A stretch of 16,267 bases of DNA, from contig CAMPIA010000008.1 in the NCBI GenBank assembly GCA_946886175.1, positions 1-16,267 of the forward strand, written 5' to 3'. Under the pieces are notes generated by a model, which was not told where the DNA came from, did no database searches, and saw only the letters and a program-made list of their open reading frames with translations. The DNA comes from an uncultured Altererythrobacter sp. (lineage in GTDB: Bacteria > Pseudomonadota > Alphaproteobacteria > Sphingomonadales > Sphingomonadaceae). Every line of letters begins with the position of its first letter. Within the stretch, counting starts at the first letter, position 1. Shown here piece by piece: positions 1 through 6,490 of the stretch. The position numbers were made by a program, and so were the translations under genes.

Positions 1-94
1 GCCGGCGCATGGTGGAAGAGCCCTCGACGCCGAGTTCCTCGGCCATTTCGACCAGCTCGGCCGGGGCTTTCTTCTTGAGTTCCTTGAGATGCAT
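1..94 (-). CDS. rho: Transcription termination factor Rho, N-terminal fragment
   Basis: Only the first 31 codons are in the window; the gene continues beyond base 1. The peptide begins MHLKELKKKAPAELVEMAEE and continues with ELGVEGSSTMRR, the typical opening of the helical Rho N-terminal domain in alphaproteobacteria. Rho is a hexameric RNA-dependent ATPase and helicase that loads on C-rich nascent RNA and ends transcription; the RNA-binding and ATPase domains lie outside the window. The ATG at 94 has only a weak GGA upstream as ribosome-binding site. It is separated from hemJ by 170 bases that hold a promoter-like pair, so rho probably has its own transcript besides any read-through from hemE-hemJ. 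Identity is quite sure despite the short fragment, helped by the known rho-hemJ-hemE order. Confidence 0.88.
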   Translation of the reverse strand, partial: MHLKELKKKAPAELVEMAEELGVEGSSTMRR

Positions 95-198
95 TTTTTG
101 GATTCCGTGATGGAAATGGCCGGCAGGTCGTATGGGCTTGGAGAAAGCGGACCCGGCGAGCGCGCTGGGGCGCCGCCTAAACCGGAAAAGAGGCCAGT

Positions 199-227
199 GA
201 AATAGGCGCGAGCGTCGCGGGCGTCAA
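199..227 (-). promoter_or_regulatory. Probable rho promoter
   Basis: On the minus strand TTGACG (222-227) and TATTTC (199-204) are separated by exactly 17 bases, a good match to the housekeeping -35 and spacing with a fair -10. Transcription would start near base 192, leaving a leader of about 100 nt before the rho ATG at 94. A long leader fits the autoregulated rho genes known elsewhere, but autoregulation here is inference. Confidence 0.5.
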
Positions 228-264
228 TTCGGATTGCGCCGAGCCCACCCGCCTTGTCGGCGAT

Positions 265-708
265 TCAGAACGGGCGGACGATCACCAGCACCACGATCAG
301 CGCCACCGCGATCCCCGGCACTTCGTTGAGCAGCCGCAGCGTGCGGTTCTCGAGCGGGCGCTCGCCCCGCGCCAGCTTCTTCGCGTAGCCCGCCATCCAC
401 CCGTGATAGCCGGAAAGCGCGAGCACCAGCGCGAGCTTCGCGTGAAACCACCCCTGGCTCCAGGCATCGATGGTGAAGGCCAGCGCCAGGCCGAGGATCC
501 ACACGAGCGCCATCGAGGGCCCGAGGATGATCTTGAGCAGCCGCCGCTCGCGCTCGATCCAGGCCGTGTCCTCCGTGGAGCCGAGCGCCGATTCCTGGTG
601 ATAAACGAAGAACCGCGGGAGCATGAACAGCCCGGCGATCCAGAAGATCACGAAGATCAGATGGCCCGCCTTCAGCCAGTAGTACGTCATGCCGAGGAAG
701 TCCTGCAT
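265..708 (-). CDS. hemJ: Protoporphyrinogen oxidase HemJ
   Basis: 147-residue membrane protein of the HemJ/CopD-like family (UPF0093), the usual family length. HemJ oxidises protoporphyrinogen IX to protoporphyrin IX, the penultimate step of protoheme synthesis, in the inner membrane. About four hydrophobic segments are visible: roughly residues 9-30, 56-78, 84-104 and 128-147. The conserved N-terminal histidine sits in the KAGHLIFVIFWIAGLF stretch (His16), followed by LPRFFVYH, a family hallmark; further conserved elements are WFHAKL and GYHGWM. The gene lies 31 bases downstream of hemE on the same strand, so two heme-pathway enzymes are probably co-transcribed. The start at 708 gives the expected N-terminus MQDFLGMTYYWLKAGH. 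Confidence is high. Confidence 0.9.
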   Translation of the reverse strand: MQDFLGMTYYWLKAGHLIFVIFWIAGLFMLPRFFVYHQESALGSTEDTAWIERERRLLKIILGPSMALVWILGLALAFTIDAWSQGWFHAKLALVLALSGYHGWMAGYAKKLARGERPLENRTLRLLNEVPGIAVALIVVLVIVRPF

Positions 709-739
709 AGGTGCCCTGTAGGGCGGCGCGGCGCGTTCG

Positions 740-1765
740 TCACCCCCTCCACGCGCGCACGGTTTCGATCAGCGTCTCGACATGCGCGATCGGGGTGTGC
801 TGGCCGATCCCGTGGCCGAGATTGAACACGTGCGGACGCGCGGCGAACGCTTCGAGGATGGCACGGGTCCGCTCGACCAGCCGCGCGCCGCCGGCCAGCA
901 GCAGCAGCGGATCGAGATTGCCCTGCACCGGCATGCCATCGGGCAGACTGGCGGCGACCCACGCGGGATCGAGCGTCTCGTCGACCCCGACCGCCGAAAC
1001 GCCCGTCTCGCGCGCATAGGCCGGAAGTTTCTCGCCTGCGCCCTTGGGGAATCCGATCACCGGCAGGCCGGGAAAGCGCTCTGCCAGCGCTGTGACGATC
1101 CGCGCGTTCGGCGCGATCACCCAGCGTTCGAACTCGTCGGGAGCGAGGCTGCCGGCCCACGAATCGAACAGCTGCACCGCTTCGGCGCCGGCCTCGATCT
1201 GGCCCGCGAGATATTCGATCGTCACCTCGGCGATCGCATCGACGATCGCGCCGAAAGCCGCCGGATCGCGATAGGCCATCTCGCGCGCCGCGTGCTGGTC
1301 GCGGCTGCCCTCGCCCGCGACCATGTAGGTCGCAACGGTCCACGGGCTGCCGGCGAAGCCCAGCAGCGTCGTCCGGTCGTCGAGCCTCGCGCGCACCTGC
1401 CGCACGGTCTCGTAGATCGGCGCCAGCCGCGCCGGCACCGCTTCGAGGCTCGACAGCGTCGCATCGACCAGCGGCGGCGAAAGGCGCGGCCCCTCGCCTG
1501 CCATGAACGCGAGATCCTGCCCCATGGCGTAGGGCACGATCAGGATGTCGGAGAACAGGATCGCGCCGTCGAAGCCGAACCGGGTCAGAGGCTGGAGCGT
1601 GACTTCGGCCGCGGCCTCGGTATCGTAAACCAGCTCGAGGAAACCGCCCTTTTCCGCTCTCAACGCGCGGTATTCGGGCAAGTAGCGACCTGCCTGCCGC
1701 ATGAGCCACAAGGGCACGCGATCGCCGCGCTTGCCGTGCAGGGTTTCGAGGAGGAGACCGGGCAT
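740..1765 (-). CDS. hemE: Uroporphyrinogen decarboxylase HemE
   Basis: 341-residue cytosolic enzyme that removes four carboxyl groups from uroporphyrinogen III to give coproporphyrinogen III in heme synthesis. The family signature RQAGRYLPEYR lies at residues 23-33, with LFSDI containing the catalytic Asp73. The second signature GFAGSPWTVATYM and the C-terminal FNLGHGI are also present. The length matches HemE homologues. The frame stays open for 29 more codons upstream, to an ATG at 1852, but that stretch crosses the AT-rich palindrome and carries no family similarity. I therefore place the start at the ATG at 1765, giving MPGLLLETL. It is followed by hemJ and transcribed away from the putative origin, as in Caulobacter, where hemE flanks Cori. 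Confidence 0.95.
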   Translation of the reverse strand: MPGLLLETLHGKRGDRVPLWLMRQAGRYLPEYRALRAEKGGFLELVYDTEAAAEVTLQPLTRFGFDGAILFSDILIVPYAMGQDLAFMAGEGPRLSPPLVDATLSSLEAVPARLAPIYETVRQVRARLDDRTTLLGFAGSPWTVATYMVAGEGSRDQHAAREMAYRDPAAFGAIVDAIAEVTIEYLAGQIEAGAEAVQLFDSWAGSLAPDEFERWVIAPNARIVTALAERFPGLPVIGFPKGAGEKLPAYARETGVSAVGVDETLDPAWVAASLPDGMPVQGNLDPLLLLAGGARLVERTRAILEAFAARPHVFNLGHGIGQHTPIAHVETLIETVRAWRG

Positions 1766-1782
1766 TCGGGAAGGTCCAATCC

Positions 1783-1811
1783 AAATACTATAGTATTTAA
1801 TATAAGATGAT
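1783..1811. other. AT-rich candidate unwinding element with a 16-bp palindrome; also hemE promoter region
   Basis: AAATACTATAGTATTT at 1783-1798 is a perfect 16-bp palindrome, followed by AATATAAGATGAT. In a high-GC window this is the most AT-rich stretch I see. It is 17 bases upstream of the hemE start, so it may supply the -10 region of the hemE promoter as well as the duplex-unwinding element of the origin. In Caulobacter the AT-rich part of Cori likewise overlaps the hemE promoter. No clear -35 hexamer was found. Confidence 0.55.
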
Positions 1812-1826
1812 GGAGTCTGTTGGCCC

Positions 1827-1835
1827 TGTGGATAT
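1827..1835 (-). promoter_or_regulatory. DnaA-box-like 9-mer
   Basis: Reads ATATCCACA on the minus strand, 8/9 to TTATCCACA. It points toward the AT-rich stretch about 16 bases away, with a more GC-rich spacer between. This is the geometry described for the DnaA box next to the unwinding element in model origins. Confidence 0.55.
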
Positions 1836-1836
1836 C

Positions 1837-1940
1837 GGGGACAGCGGCCCACTGCCCGATTTGTCCCGCGATGAACAGACCCGGCGGGGTCGGGACTCGC
1901 CGGGAATGCGCGTCAACGAATGCTTTTCCCCGCTGTCCCC
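1837..1940. repeat. 10-bp inverted repeat flanking the centre of the putative origin
   Basis: GGGGACAGCG (1837-1846) and its exact reverse complement CGCTGTCCCC (1931-1940) lie about 85 bases apart. The right copy continues with A, giving TCCCCA at 1936-1941. That matches the short weak-affinity W-box described for DnaA in the Caulobacter origin, recalled from knowledge and not checked. Confidence 0.45.
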
Positions 1941-1942
1941 AG

Positions 1943-1976
1943 CCTGTCGACAAGCCAGCGTGCCTGTCCACAAGCC
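1943..1976 (+). repeat. 14-bp direct repeat phased at 20 bp, DnaA-box-like
   Basis: CCTGTCGACAAGCC (1943-1956) and CCTGTCCACAAGCC (1963-1976) differ at one base and start exactly 20 bp apart, about two helical turns. The second copy contains CTGTCCACA (1964-1972), 7/9 to the DnaA-box consensus. Repeats on one face of the helix inside the putative origin suggest an iterated initiator site; this is inference. Confidence 0.55.
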
Positions 1977-2056
1977 CGACGCGCAAAGGCCGGTAGTGGG
2001 TACGAATCCCGCCCTCAAACTTGTCGCCAGGTTTCTCCCGTGGTTTATGCCGGGCA

Positions 2057-2065
2057 TTCTCCACA
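2057..2065 (+). promoter_or_regulatory. DnaA-box-like 9-mer before ppsR
   Basis: TTCTCCACA matches TTATCCACA at 8 of 9 positions. It lies 30 bases upstream of the ppsR start, at the right edge of the putative origin. Confidence 0.5.
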
Positions 2066-2095
2066 GCCGATCGCGCCAACGAAACCACACCCGGA

Positions 2096-2938
2096 ATGCA
2101 CCGTCTCCACCTCCATCTTCTCTCCGATTCCACCGGGGAAACGCTCGAAATGGTGGCCAAGGCGGCGCTGGCGCAGTTCGACGATGCGGAGATCGTGCGC
2201 CACTTCTGGCCGATGGTGCGCTCGCGCCAGCACCTGTCGCGCATTCTCCCCGATCTCGCGGATAATCCGGGGCTGGTGTTGTTCACGCTGGTCAATCCCG
2301 AAACCCGCGCGACGCTGGAGGAGCATTGCCGCCAGCTCGGCCTGCCCGCGGTGCCCGCGCTCGACGCGGTGACAGAAGCGCTCGAGACCCAGCTCGGGCA
2401 GGAGGCGCATGGCCGCCCGGGCCGCCAGCATGCGATGGACGACGCCTATTTCCGCCGCGTCGACGCGATCCACTTCACCATCGCGCACGACGACGGGATC
2501 GGTTGGGAGAACTGGGAGGAAGCCGATATCGTGCTGGCGGGCGTGTCGCGCAGCTCGAAGACTCCGACCAGCATCTACCTCGCCAACCGCGGCTACAAGG
2601 TCGCCAATATCCCGCTGGTGATCGAAAGCCCGCCCCCGCCGGTGCTGTTCGCGCTGCGCCACCCGCTGATCGTCGGCCTGACCACCGCCCCCGAGCGCCT
2701 GGTGCAGATCCGCCGCAACCGCCTGCTCAGCCTCAACGAGCAGACCGAGACCTCGTATGTCGACAACGAGCGGGTGCGCGAGGAGGTGCAGTTCGCGCGG
2801 CGCATGTTCGCCGACAACGGCTGGCCGGTGATCGACGTCACCCGCCGCTCGATCGAGGAAACCGCCGCGGCGATAATCCGCCTGCTTGGCGAGCGCGACG
2901 GGGCGAGCGAGACGTTGCTCGGATCGAAGCCGATATGA
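2096..2938 (+). CDS. ppsR: Pyruvate,phosphate dikinase / PEP synthase regulatory protein (DUF299)
   Basis: 280-residue member of the kinase-PPPase family (PF03618). These cytosolic bifunctional proteins inactivate PPDK or PEP synthase by ADP-dependent threonine phosphorylation and reactivate it by Pi-dependent dephosphorylation, setting flux between pyruvate and PEP. The N-terminus [20 protein letters not shown] is the family opening. The nucleotide-binding loop [11 protein letters not shown] lies near residues 149-159, followed by [15 protein letters not shown], also typical. Which target the cell has (PPDK or PEP synthase) cannot be told, because neither gene is here. The frame is open back to an ATG at 2021, but those 25 codons read through origin-like sequence without family similarity, so I start at 2096. 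The ribosome-binding site is weak. This is the first gene right of the putative origin. Confidence 0.9.
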   Translation: MHRLHLHLLSDSTGETLEMVAKAALAQFDDAEIVRHFWPMVRSRQHLSRILPDLADNPGLVLFTLVNPETRATLEEHCRQLGLPAVPALDAVTEALETQLGQEAHGRPGRQHAMDDAYFRRVDAIHFTIAHDDGIGWENWEEADIVLAGVSRSSKTPTSIYLANRGYKVANIPLVIESPPPPVLFALRHPLIVGLTTAPERLVQIRRNRLLSLNEQTETSYVDNERVREEVQFARRMFADNGWPVIDVTRRSIEETAAAIIRLLGERDGASETLLGSKPI

Positions 2939-2962
2939 CCCTTCGGCCGGGCTCAGGGCAGG
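2939..2962 (+). repeat. Possible remnant of a dispersed alphaproteobacterial repeat
   Basis: The short ppsR-maf gap reads CCCTTCGG, then CCGGGCTCAGGGCAGG. It resembles the CCCTTCGACAAGCTCAGGG-type dispersed repeat that I recall from sphingomonad genomes, with several mismatches. No second copy is visible in this window, so the assignment rests on memory. Confidence 0.25.
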
Positions 2963-2972
2963 TCGCTCGCTG

Positions 2973-3551
2973 ATGCTCGTGCTGGCGTCCAGAAGCGCCT
3001 CGCGCGCGGCGATGCTCACCGCGGCCGGCGTTGCGTTCGAGGCGCGGCCCGCGGCGGTCGACGAGCGCGCGCTCGAGGCGTCGCTGCAAGGCGCACGGCC
3101 CGACCAGGTCGCGCTCGCGCTCGCCGAGGCCAAGGCGCTTGCTATCGAAGAAGAGCATCGCCCCGTGCTCGGGAGCGACTCGCTCGTCGTGGTGGGGGAG
3201 CGGCGGTTCGACAAGCCGGCGAGCCGCGACGAAGCGGCCGAGCACTTGCGCGAATTTTCCGGGCGGGTGATGCAGCTCCACTCGGCTGCGGCGATCGCGC
3301 GGGATGGAAAGATCGTCTGGCGCCACGCCGCGCTCGCGACGCTTCAGGTGCGCCCGCTGTCGGAGGCGTTCATCGAAAGCTACCTCGATGCCGAGTGGCC
3401 CGAAGTCGGCCACTGCGTCGGCGTGTTCCGGATCGAGGCGATCGGCGTGCAGCTGTTCGAGCGGATCGAGGGCGATCACTTCACCGTGCTCGGAATGCCG
3501 CTGCTCGCGGTGCTCGGCGCGCTGCGCGAAACGGGCGAGCTGCCCGCATGA
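2973..3551 (+). CDS. maf: Maf-family nucleotide pyrophosphatase
   Basis: 192-residue cytosolic protein of the Maf/YhdE/YceF family, normal length. Maf proteins hydrolyse non-canonical or modified nucleoside triphosphates to monophosphates, cleaning the nucleotide pool; in some bacteria overexpression blocks septation. The N-terminal [12 protein letters not shown] matches the family's phosphate-binding SxSxxR region. GSDSLVVV, with Asp69, stands where GADTVV is usual, and [11 protein letters not shown] matches the second conserved block (FSGRxHxVxTA). Which nucleotide it prefers cannot be decided from sequence. The start at 2973 gives [11 protein letters not shown] and removes 29 dissimilar upstream codons that overlap ppsR. 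Its stop overlaps the aroE start by four bases, so translation of the two is probably coupled. Confidence 0.9.
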   Translation: MLVLASRSASRAAMLTAAGVAFEARPAAVDERALEASLQGARPDQVALALAEAKALAIEEEHRPVLGSDSLVVVGERRFDKPASRDEAAEHLREFSGRVMQLHSAAAIARDGKIVWRHAALATLQVRPLSEAFIESYLDAEWPEVGHCVGVFRIEAIGVQLFERIEGDHFTVLGMPLLAVLGALRETGELPA

Positions 3552-4402
3552 CCCGACCTTACGCCGAAGTGATCGGCGACCCGATCGCGCAGTCGAAGTC
3601 GCCCGCGATCCACGGCTTCTGGCTGGCGAAGCTCGGCATCGAAGCGGATTATCGCGCGACACCGATCGCAACGCACGAACTTGCGGACTATCTGGACGCC
3701 CGCAGAACAGACACGGCCTGGCGCGGCTGCAATGTGACGATGCCGCACAAGCAGGCGATCGTCCCGCTGCTCGACCGGCTCGATCCGCGCGCGGCCAGGG
3801 TCGGCGCGGTCAATACGGTGGCGCGCGATGGCGCTGCGCTGGTCGGATACAACACCGACGTCGCGGGCTTCCTCGAGCCGCTCGCGGGCGCGCTCGGCAA
3901 ACGCCACCTGTTCCGCATGGCGCGCGTGCTGGGGACGGGAGGCGCGGCCCGGGCGATCGTCGCAGCGCTGGCGGAGCACGGCTTTACCATCGCCCTGGCC
4001 GGGCGCGACCCGGCGAAAGCGCGCGCGATGCTCGACGAGCTCGACCCGGGGGGCGAACATCACGCGGTCGATCTCGCGCATTTCGCTGCGCCGACCGATT
4101 TCCCCTTCGACGACCGCGAGCACTGCTGCGATCTCGTGATCAACGCCAGCCCGCTCGGCATGCGCGGCCAGCCGCCGCTCGCGTTCGACTGGAGCCACGC
4201 GCCGCCGGGCAGCGTCGCCTACGATATCGTCACCGACCCGGTGGAAACCGACTTCCTTCGCAATGCGCGCGCCGCGGGCTTCCTGGCGATCGACGGGCTG
4301 GCGATGCTGATCGGGCAGGCCGCCGCCGCCTTCGAGCGCTTCTTCGGCGTCGCTCCGCCGCGCGAGCACGACGCCGAACTGCGCGCGCGGCTCGCACGAT
4401 GA
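3548..4402 (+). CDS. aroE: Shikimate dehydrogenase (NADP+)
   Basis: 284-residue enzyme that reduces 3-dehydroshikimate to shikimate with NADPH in the chorismate pathway, in the cytosol. Seen: the substrate-binding block [14 protein letters not shown] (residues 13-26); NVTMPHK with the catalytic Lys68; NTDVAGF with the paired Asp104; the NADP-binding glycine loop GTGGAARAI near residue 135; and NASPLGM near residue 201. All key residues of the family are present and the length is normal. The ATG at 3548 overlaps the maf stop as ATGA, and the gene's own stop overlaps the coaE start the same way, making a tight maf-aroE-coaE unit. Longer forms of this frame begin inside maf and lack similarity. 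Confidence 0.94.
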   Translation: MTRPYAEVIGDPIAQSKSPAIHGFWLAKLGIEADYRATPIATHELADYLDARRTDTAWRGCNVTMPHKQAIVPLLDRLDPRAARVGAVNTVARDGAALVGYNTDVAGFLEPLAGALGKRHLFRMARVLGTGGAARAIVAALAEHGFTIALAGRDPAKARAMLDELDPGGEHHAVDLAHFAAPTDFPFDDREHCCDLVINASPLGMRGQPPLAFDWSHAPPGSVAYDIVTDPVETDFLRNARAAGFLAIDGLAMLIGQAAAAFERFFGVAPPREHDAELRARLAR

Positions 4403-4989
4403 CCCGCCCGCGCATCGTCGGCCTCACCGGTTCGATCGGGATGGGCAAGTCGACCGTCGCGGCGATGTTCGCGCGCGCGGGCGTGCCGGTGTTCGATGCC
4501 GATGCCGAAGTGCGGCGGATGCAGGGGCCCGATGGTTCGCTCGTGCCGGCGATCGAGGCGGCGTTTCCCGGTTCGACCGGCCCCGAAGGCGTGCTGCGCG
4601 ACGAACTCGGGCAGCAGGTCTTCGGCGATCCGCGAGCGCTCGCGCGGCTCGAGCGAATCGTGCATCCGGCGGTCGCGGCGAAGCGGGGGGAATTCCTGAT
4701 CGAGCACGCCGGCGCGCCGCTCGTCGTGTTCGATATTCCGCTGCTGTTCGAGAAGGGCGGCGACGCGCAAGTCGACGCGGTGGTGGTCGTTTCGGCCCCC
4801 CCCGAAGTGCAGCGCGCGCGGGTGCTGTCGCGCCCGGGCATGACGCCGGAGAAGTTCGCGCGCATTCTCGCGCACCAGACGCCCGACGCGGACAAACGCG
4901 CGCGCGCCGACCATGTGATCGACACCGGCGCCTCGCTTGCCGAAACCGAAGCCGCGGTGCGCGAACTCGCCGCCCGGCTGGCCGGATGA
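4399..4989 (+). CDS. coaE: Dephospho-CoA kinase
   Basis: 196-residue P-loop kinase that phosphorylates the 3'-hydroxyl of dephospho-CoA, the last step of coenzyme A synthesis. The Walker A loop GSIGMGKST lies at residues 11-19, followed by PVFDADAEVRRM, the family's substrate-side [10 protein letters not shown]. IVHPAV near residue 95 and VFDIPLLFEKG near residue 115 are further CoaE hallmarks. The length is typical. The start ATG overlaps the aroE stop (ATGA), giving [12 protein letters not shown]. This reading frame happens to be open for more than 1 kb upstream through aroE and into maf, an effect of high GC and not part of the protein. Confidence 0.94.
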   Translation: MTRPRIVGLTGSIGMGKSTVAAMFARAGVPVFDADAEVRRMQGPDGSLVPAIEAAFPGSTGPEGVLRDELGQQVFGDPRALARLERIVHPAVAAKRGEFLIEHAGAPLVVFDIPLLFEKGGDAQVDAVVVVSAPPEVQRARVLSRPGMTPEKFARILAHQTPDADKRARADHVIDTGASLAETEAAVRELAARLAG

Positions 4990-5065
4990 GCGAGGCCCGG
5001 GCTGCGCCAAAAAAAGGCCGCCTCTGCCCTTGTCACCCGGCCCCCGGAGGCCGATAGACAAGGGG

Positions 5066-5752
5066 ATGCGCGAAATCGTATTCGACACCGAGACGACCGG
5101 CCTAGACCCCTCCAGCGGGGACCGGATGGTCGAAATCGGGTGTATCGAGATGGTCAACCGCGTGCCCACCGGCGAGACCTTCCACGCTTACGTCAATCCC
5201 GAGCGGGACATGCCCGCCGGTGCGGAAGCGGTTCACGGGCTGTCGGCCGCCTTTCTGTCCGACAAGCCGCGGTTTCACGAGATCGCCGAGGCGCTGCTCG
5301 CCTTCATCGGCGATTCGCCGCTCATCGCGCACAACGCCGCGTTCGACTTCGGCTTCCTCAACGCCGAGCTTGCGATCTGCGAGCGCGATGCGGTGTGCCT
5401 GACGCGGATGATCGACACCGTCGCGATCGCACGCAAGCGGCACCCGGGCGCCAAGCTCTCGCTCGATGCGCTGTGCACGCGCTACGGCGTCGACCGCAGC
5501 CACCGGGTCAAGCACGGCGCGCTGCTCGATGCCGAGCTGCTCGCGCAAGTCTATGTCGAGCTCACCGGCGGACGGCAGATCGGGCTCGAGCTCGCGGCCG
5601 AAACCGCCGGCGCGCAGATTATCGCAATGCCGCGCCGCGCCGCGGTCGACCGCACGCACCGCTCGCCGCGCCCGCATGCCGCCAGCGCGGAGGAACTTGC
5701 GCGGCACCTGGCGTTTATCGGCAGGATGAATAGCCCCCTCTGGGGCAGCTGA
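5066..5752 (+). CDS. dnaQ: DNA polymerase III epsilon subunit, 3'-5' exonuclease
   Basis: 228-residue DEDDh exonuclease that proofreads for the replicative polymerase as part of the Pol III core. All three exonuclease motifs are intact: Exo I FDTET (Asp7, Glu9), Exo II HNAAFDFGFL (Asp94) and Exo III VKHGALLDAELLAQVY (His150, Asp155). The C-terminal 50 residues, which in E. coli epsilon contact the alpha subunit, are less conserved and basic. The start at 5066 gives MREIVFDTETTG; an open upstream extension to 4937 overlaps coaE and lacks similarity. AAGGGG abuts the ATG, with GGAGG at 5046-5050 a little far away. The gene sits a few kb from the putative origin, as in Caulobacter. Confidence 0.93.
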   Translation: MREIVFDTETTGLDPSSGDRMVEIGCIEMVNRVPTGETFHAYVNPERDMPAGAEAVHGLSAAFLSDKPRFHEIAEALLAFIGDSPLIAHNAAFDFGFLNAELAICERDAVCLTRMIDTVAIARKRHPGAKLSLDALCTRYGVDRSHRVKHGALLDAELLAQVYVELTGGRQIGLELAAETAGAQIIAMPRRAAVDRTHRSPRPHAASAEELARHLAFIGRMNSPLWGS

Positions 5753-5796
5753 ACGGGATCGGGGGGTCTCGCCCCAACAATGGAGAAATATCGACG

Positions 5797-6366
5797 ATGG
5801 ATATTCGCGTCTCAGGCCACCAGGTCGAAACCGGCGCCGCCCTGCAGGATCACGCCGCCGAGCGGCTCAACGGAATCGTCGAGAAATATTTCAACCGCGC
5901 GCTCACCTCGCAGGTCACCTTCGGCAAGGCGCCCGCGGGCGGGTTCACCTGCGATATCGTCGCTCATGTGATGCAGGGCACGATCGTGAAGGGGCATGGC
6001 GAGGCGCAGGACGCCCACCAGGCGCTCGACCGCGCGGCGGAGAAGATCGACAAGCAGCTGCGCCGCTACAAGCGCCGGCTGCAGGATCGCCATACCCAGG
6101 CCGCGCACGCGCAGCTCGACGAAGAGGCTGGCTACACGATCTTCGCCGCGCCCGACGACGATGACGAGGATGCGAGCGGCGACGATACGCCGATGATCGT
6201 TGCCGAGACGACCGCCGACATTCCCGAGACGAGTGTGGCCGACGCGGTGATGATGCTCGACCTGCGCGACACCAACGCGATGTTCTTCAAAAATGCTGGC
6301 ACCGGCAGGCACAATATGGTCTATCGTCGGCGCGATGGCTCGATCGGATGGGTCGAGCCCCGTTGA
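5797..6366 (+). CDS. hpf: Long-form ribosome hibernation-promoting factor
   Basis: 189-residue protein of the RaiA/HPF family. The long form binds the 30S decoding region through its N-terminal domain and pairs ribosomes into inactive 100S dimers through its C-terminal domain during stress or stationary phase. The N-terminal S30AE domain spans about residues 1-100 (MDIRVSGHQVETG to the KIDKQLRRYKRRLQDRH helix). An acidic linker near residues 118-132 (PDDDDEDASGDD) leads to the C-terminal dimerisation domain, seen in VADAVMMLDLRDTNAMFF and VYRRRDGSIGWVEP. GGAGA sits upstream of the ATG at 5797. It is followed by ptsN, a pairing common in proteobacteria where rpoN often precedes both; here dnaQ takes that place. 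Confidence 0.92.
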   Translation: MDIRVSGHQVETGAALQDHAAERLNGIVEKYFNRALTSQVTFGKAPAGGFTCDIVAHVMQGTIVKGHGEAQDAHQALDRAAEKIDKQLRRYKRRLQDRHTQAAHAQLDEEAGYTIFAAPDDDDEDASGDDTPMIVAETTADIPETSVADAVMMLDLRDTNAMFFKNAGTGRHNMVYRRRDGSIGWVEPR

Positions 6367-6371
6367 CGCCC

Positions 6372-6389
6372 CGGCGCGCCCGCGCGCCG
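6372..6389 (+). terminator. GC stem-loop after hpf, possible weak terminator or RNA-stabilising hairpin
   Basis: CGGCGCG (6372-6378) pairs with CGCGCCG (6383-6389) across a 4-base loop, starting six bases after the hpf stop. There is no run of T after it, only CAAAATCC, so it is a poor intrinsic terminator and may instead protect the hpf message end or partly uncouple ptsN. Confidence 0.25.
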
Positions 6390-6490
6390 CAAAATCCGCC
6401 GGATTCGCAAAGGGCTTGTCCCGTTCGGCCGCGCCGCGTGCGCGCCGGTTCGCCGATTGGCGGCATGCTCGACAGAACCAAGACTGGACG

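Larger units (their letters stand above)
1766..2095. other. Putative chromosomal origin of replication (oriC)
   Basis: This is the only stretch over 300 bases without a gene. It lies between divergent hemE and ppsR, the position and neighbourhood of Caulobacter Cori (rho-hemJ-hemE | ppsR-maf-aroE-coaE-dnaQ). Seen directly: an AT-rich stretch at 1783-1811 (25 of 29 bases A or T); DnaA-box-like 9-mers at 1827-1835 and 2057-2065 (each 8/9 to TTATCCACA) and 1964-1972 (7/9); a 14-bp repeat at 1943-1956 and 1963-1976 phased at 20 bp; an inverted repeat at 1837-1846 and 1931-1940; a GC hairpin with arms at 1880-1886 and 1898-1904; and GANTC sites at 1813-1817 and 1894-1898. Gene orientation diverges from this point on both sides. 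Function as an origin is inference. dnaA itself is not in the window, and no TTAA-N7-TTAA CtrA site was found. Confidence 0.75.

Noticed and set aside
1766..1852. Longer HemE N-terminus starting at 1852
   Set aside because: The added 29 residues have no family similarity and read through the AT-rich palindrome of the putative origin.
2021..2095. Longer PpsR N-terminus starting at 2021
   Set aside because: The family N-terminus begins at residue [14 protein letters not shown]. The extension would cover the DnaA-box-like site at 2057-2065.
3304..4398. Upstream extension of the coaE frame by 365 codons
   Set aside because: It overlaps aroE and maf, both with all family motifs. The CoaE P-loop is where expected if the start is 4399.
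4990..5065. A7 run and GC blocks between coaE and dnaQ as a terminator
   Set aside because: No stem precedes the A-run in either orientation that would make a convincing intrinsic terminator.
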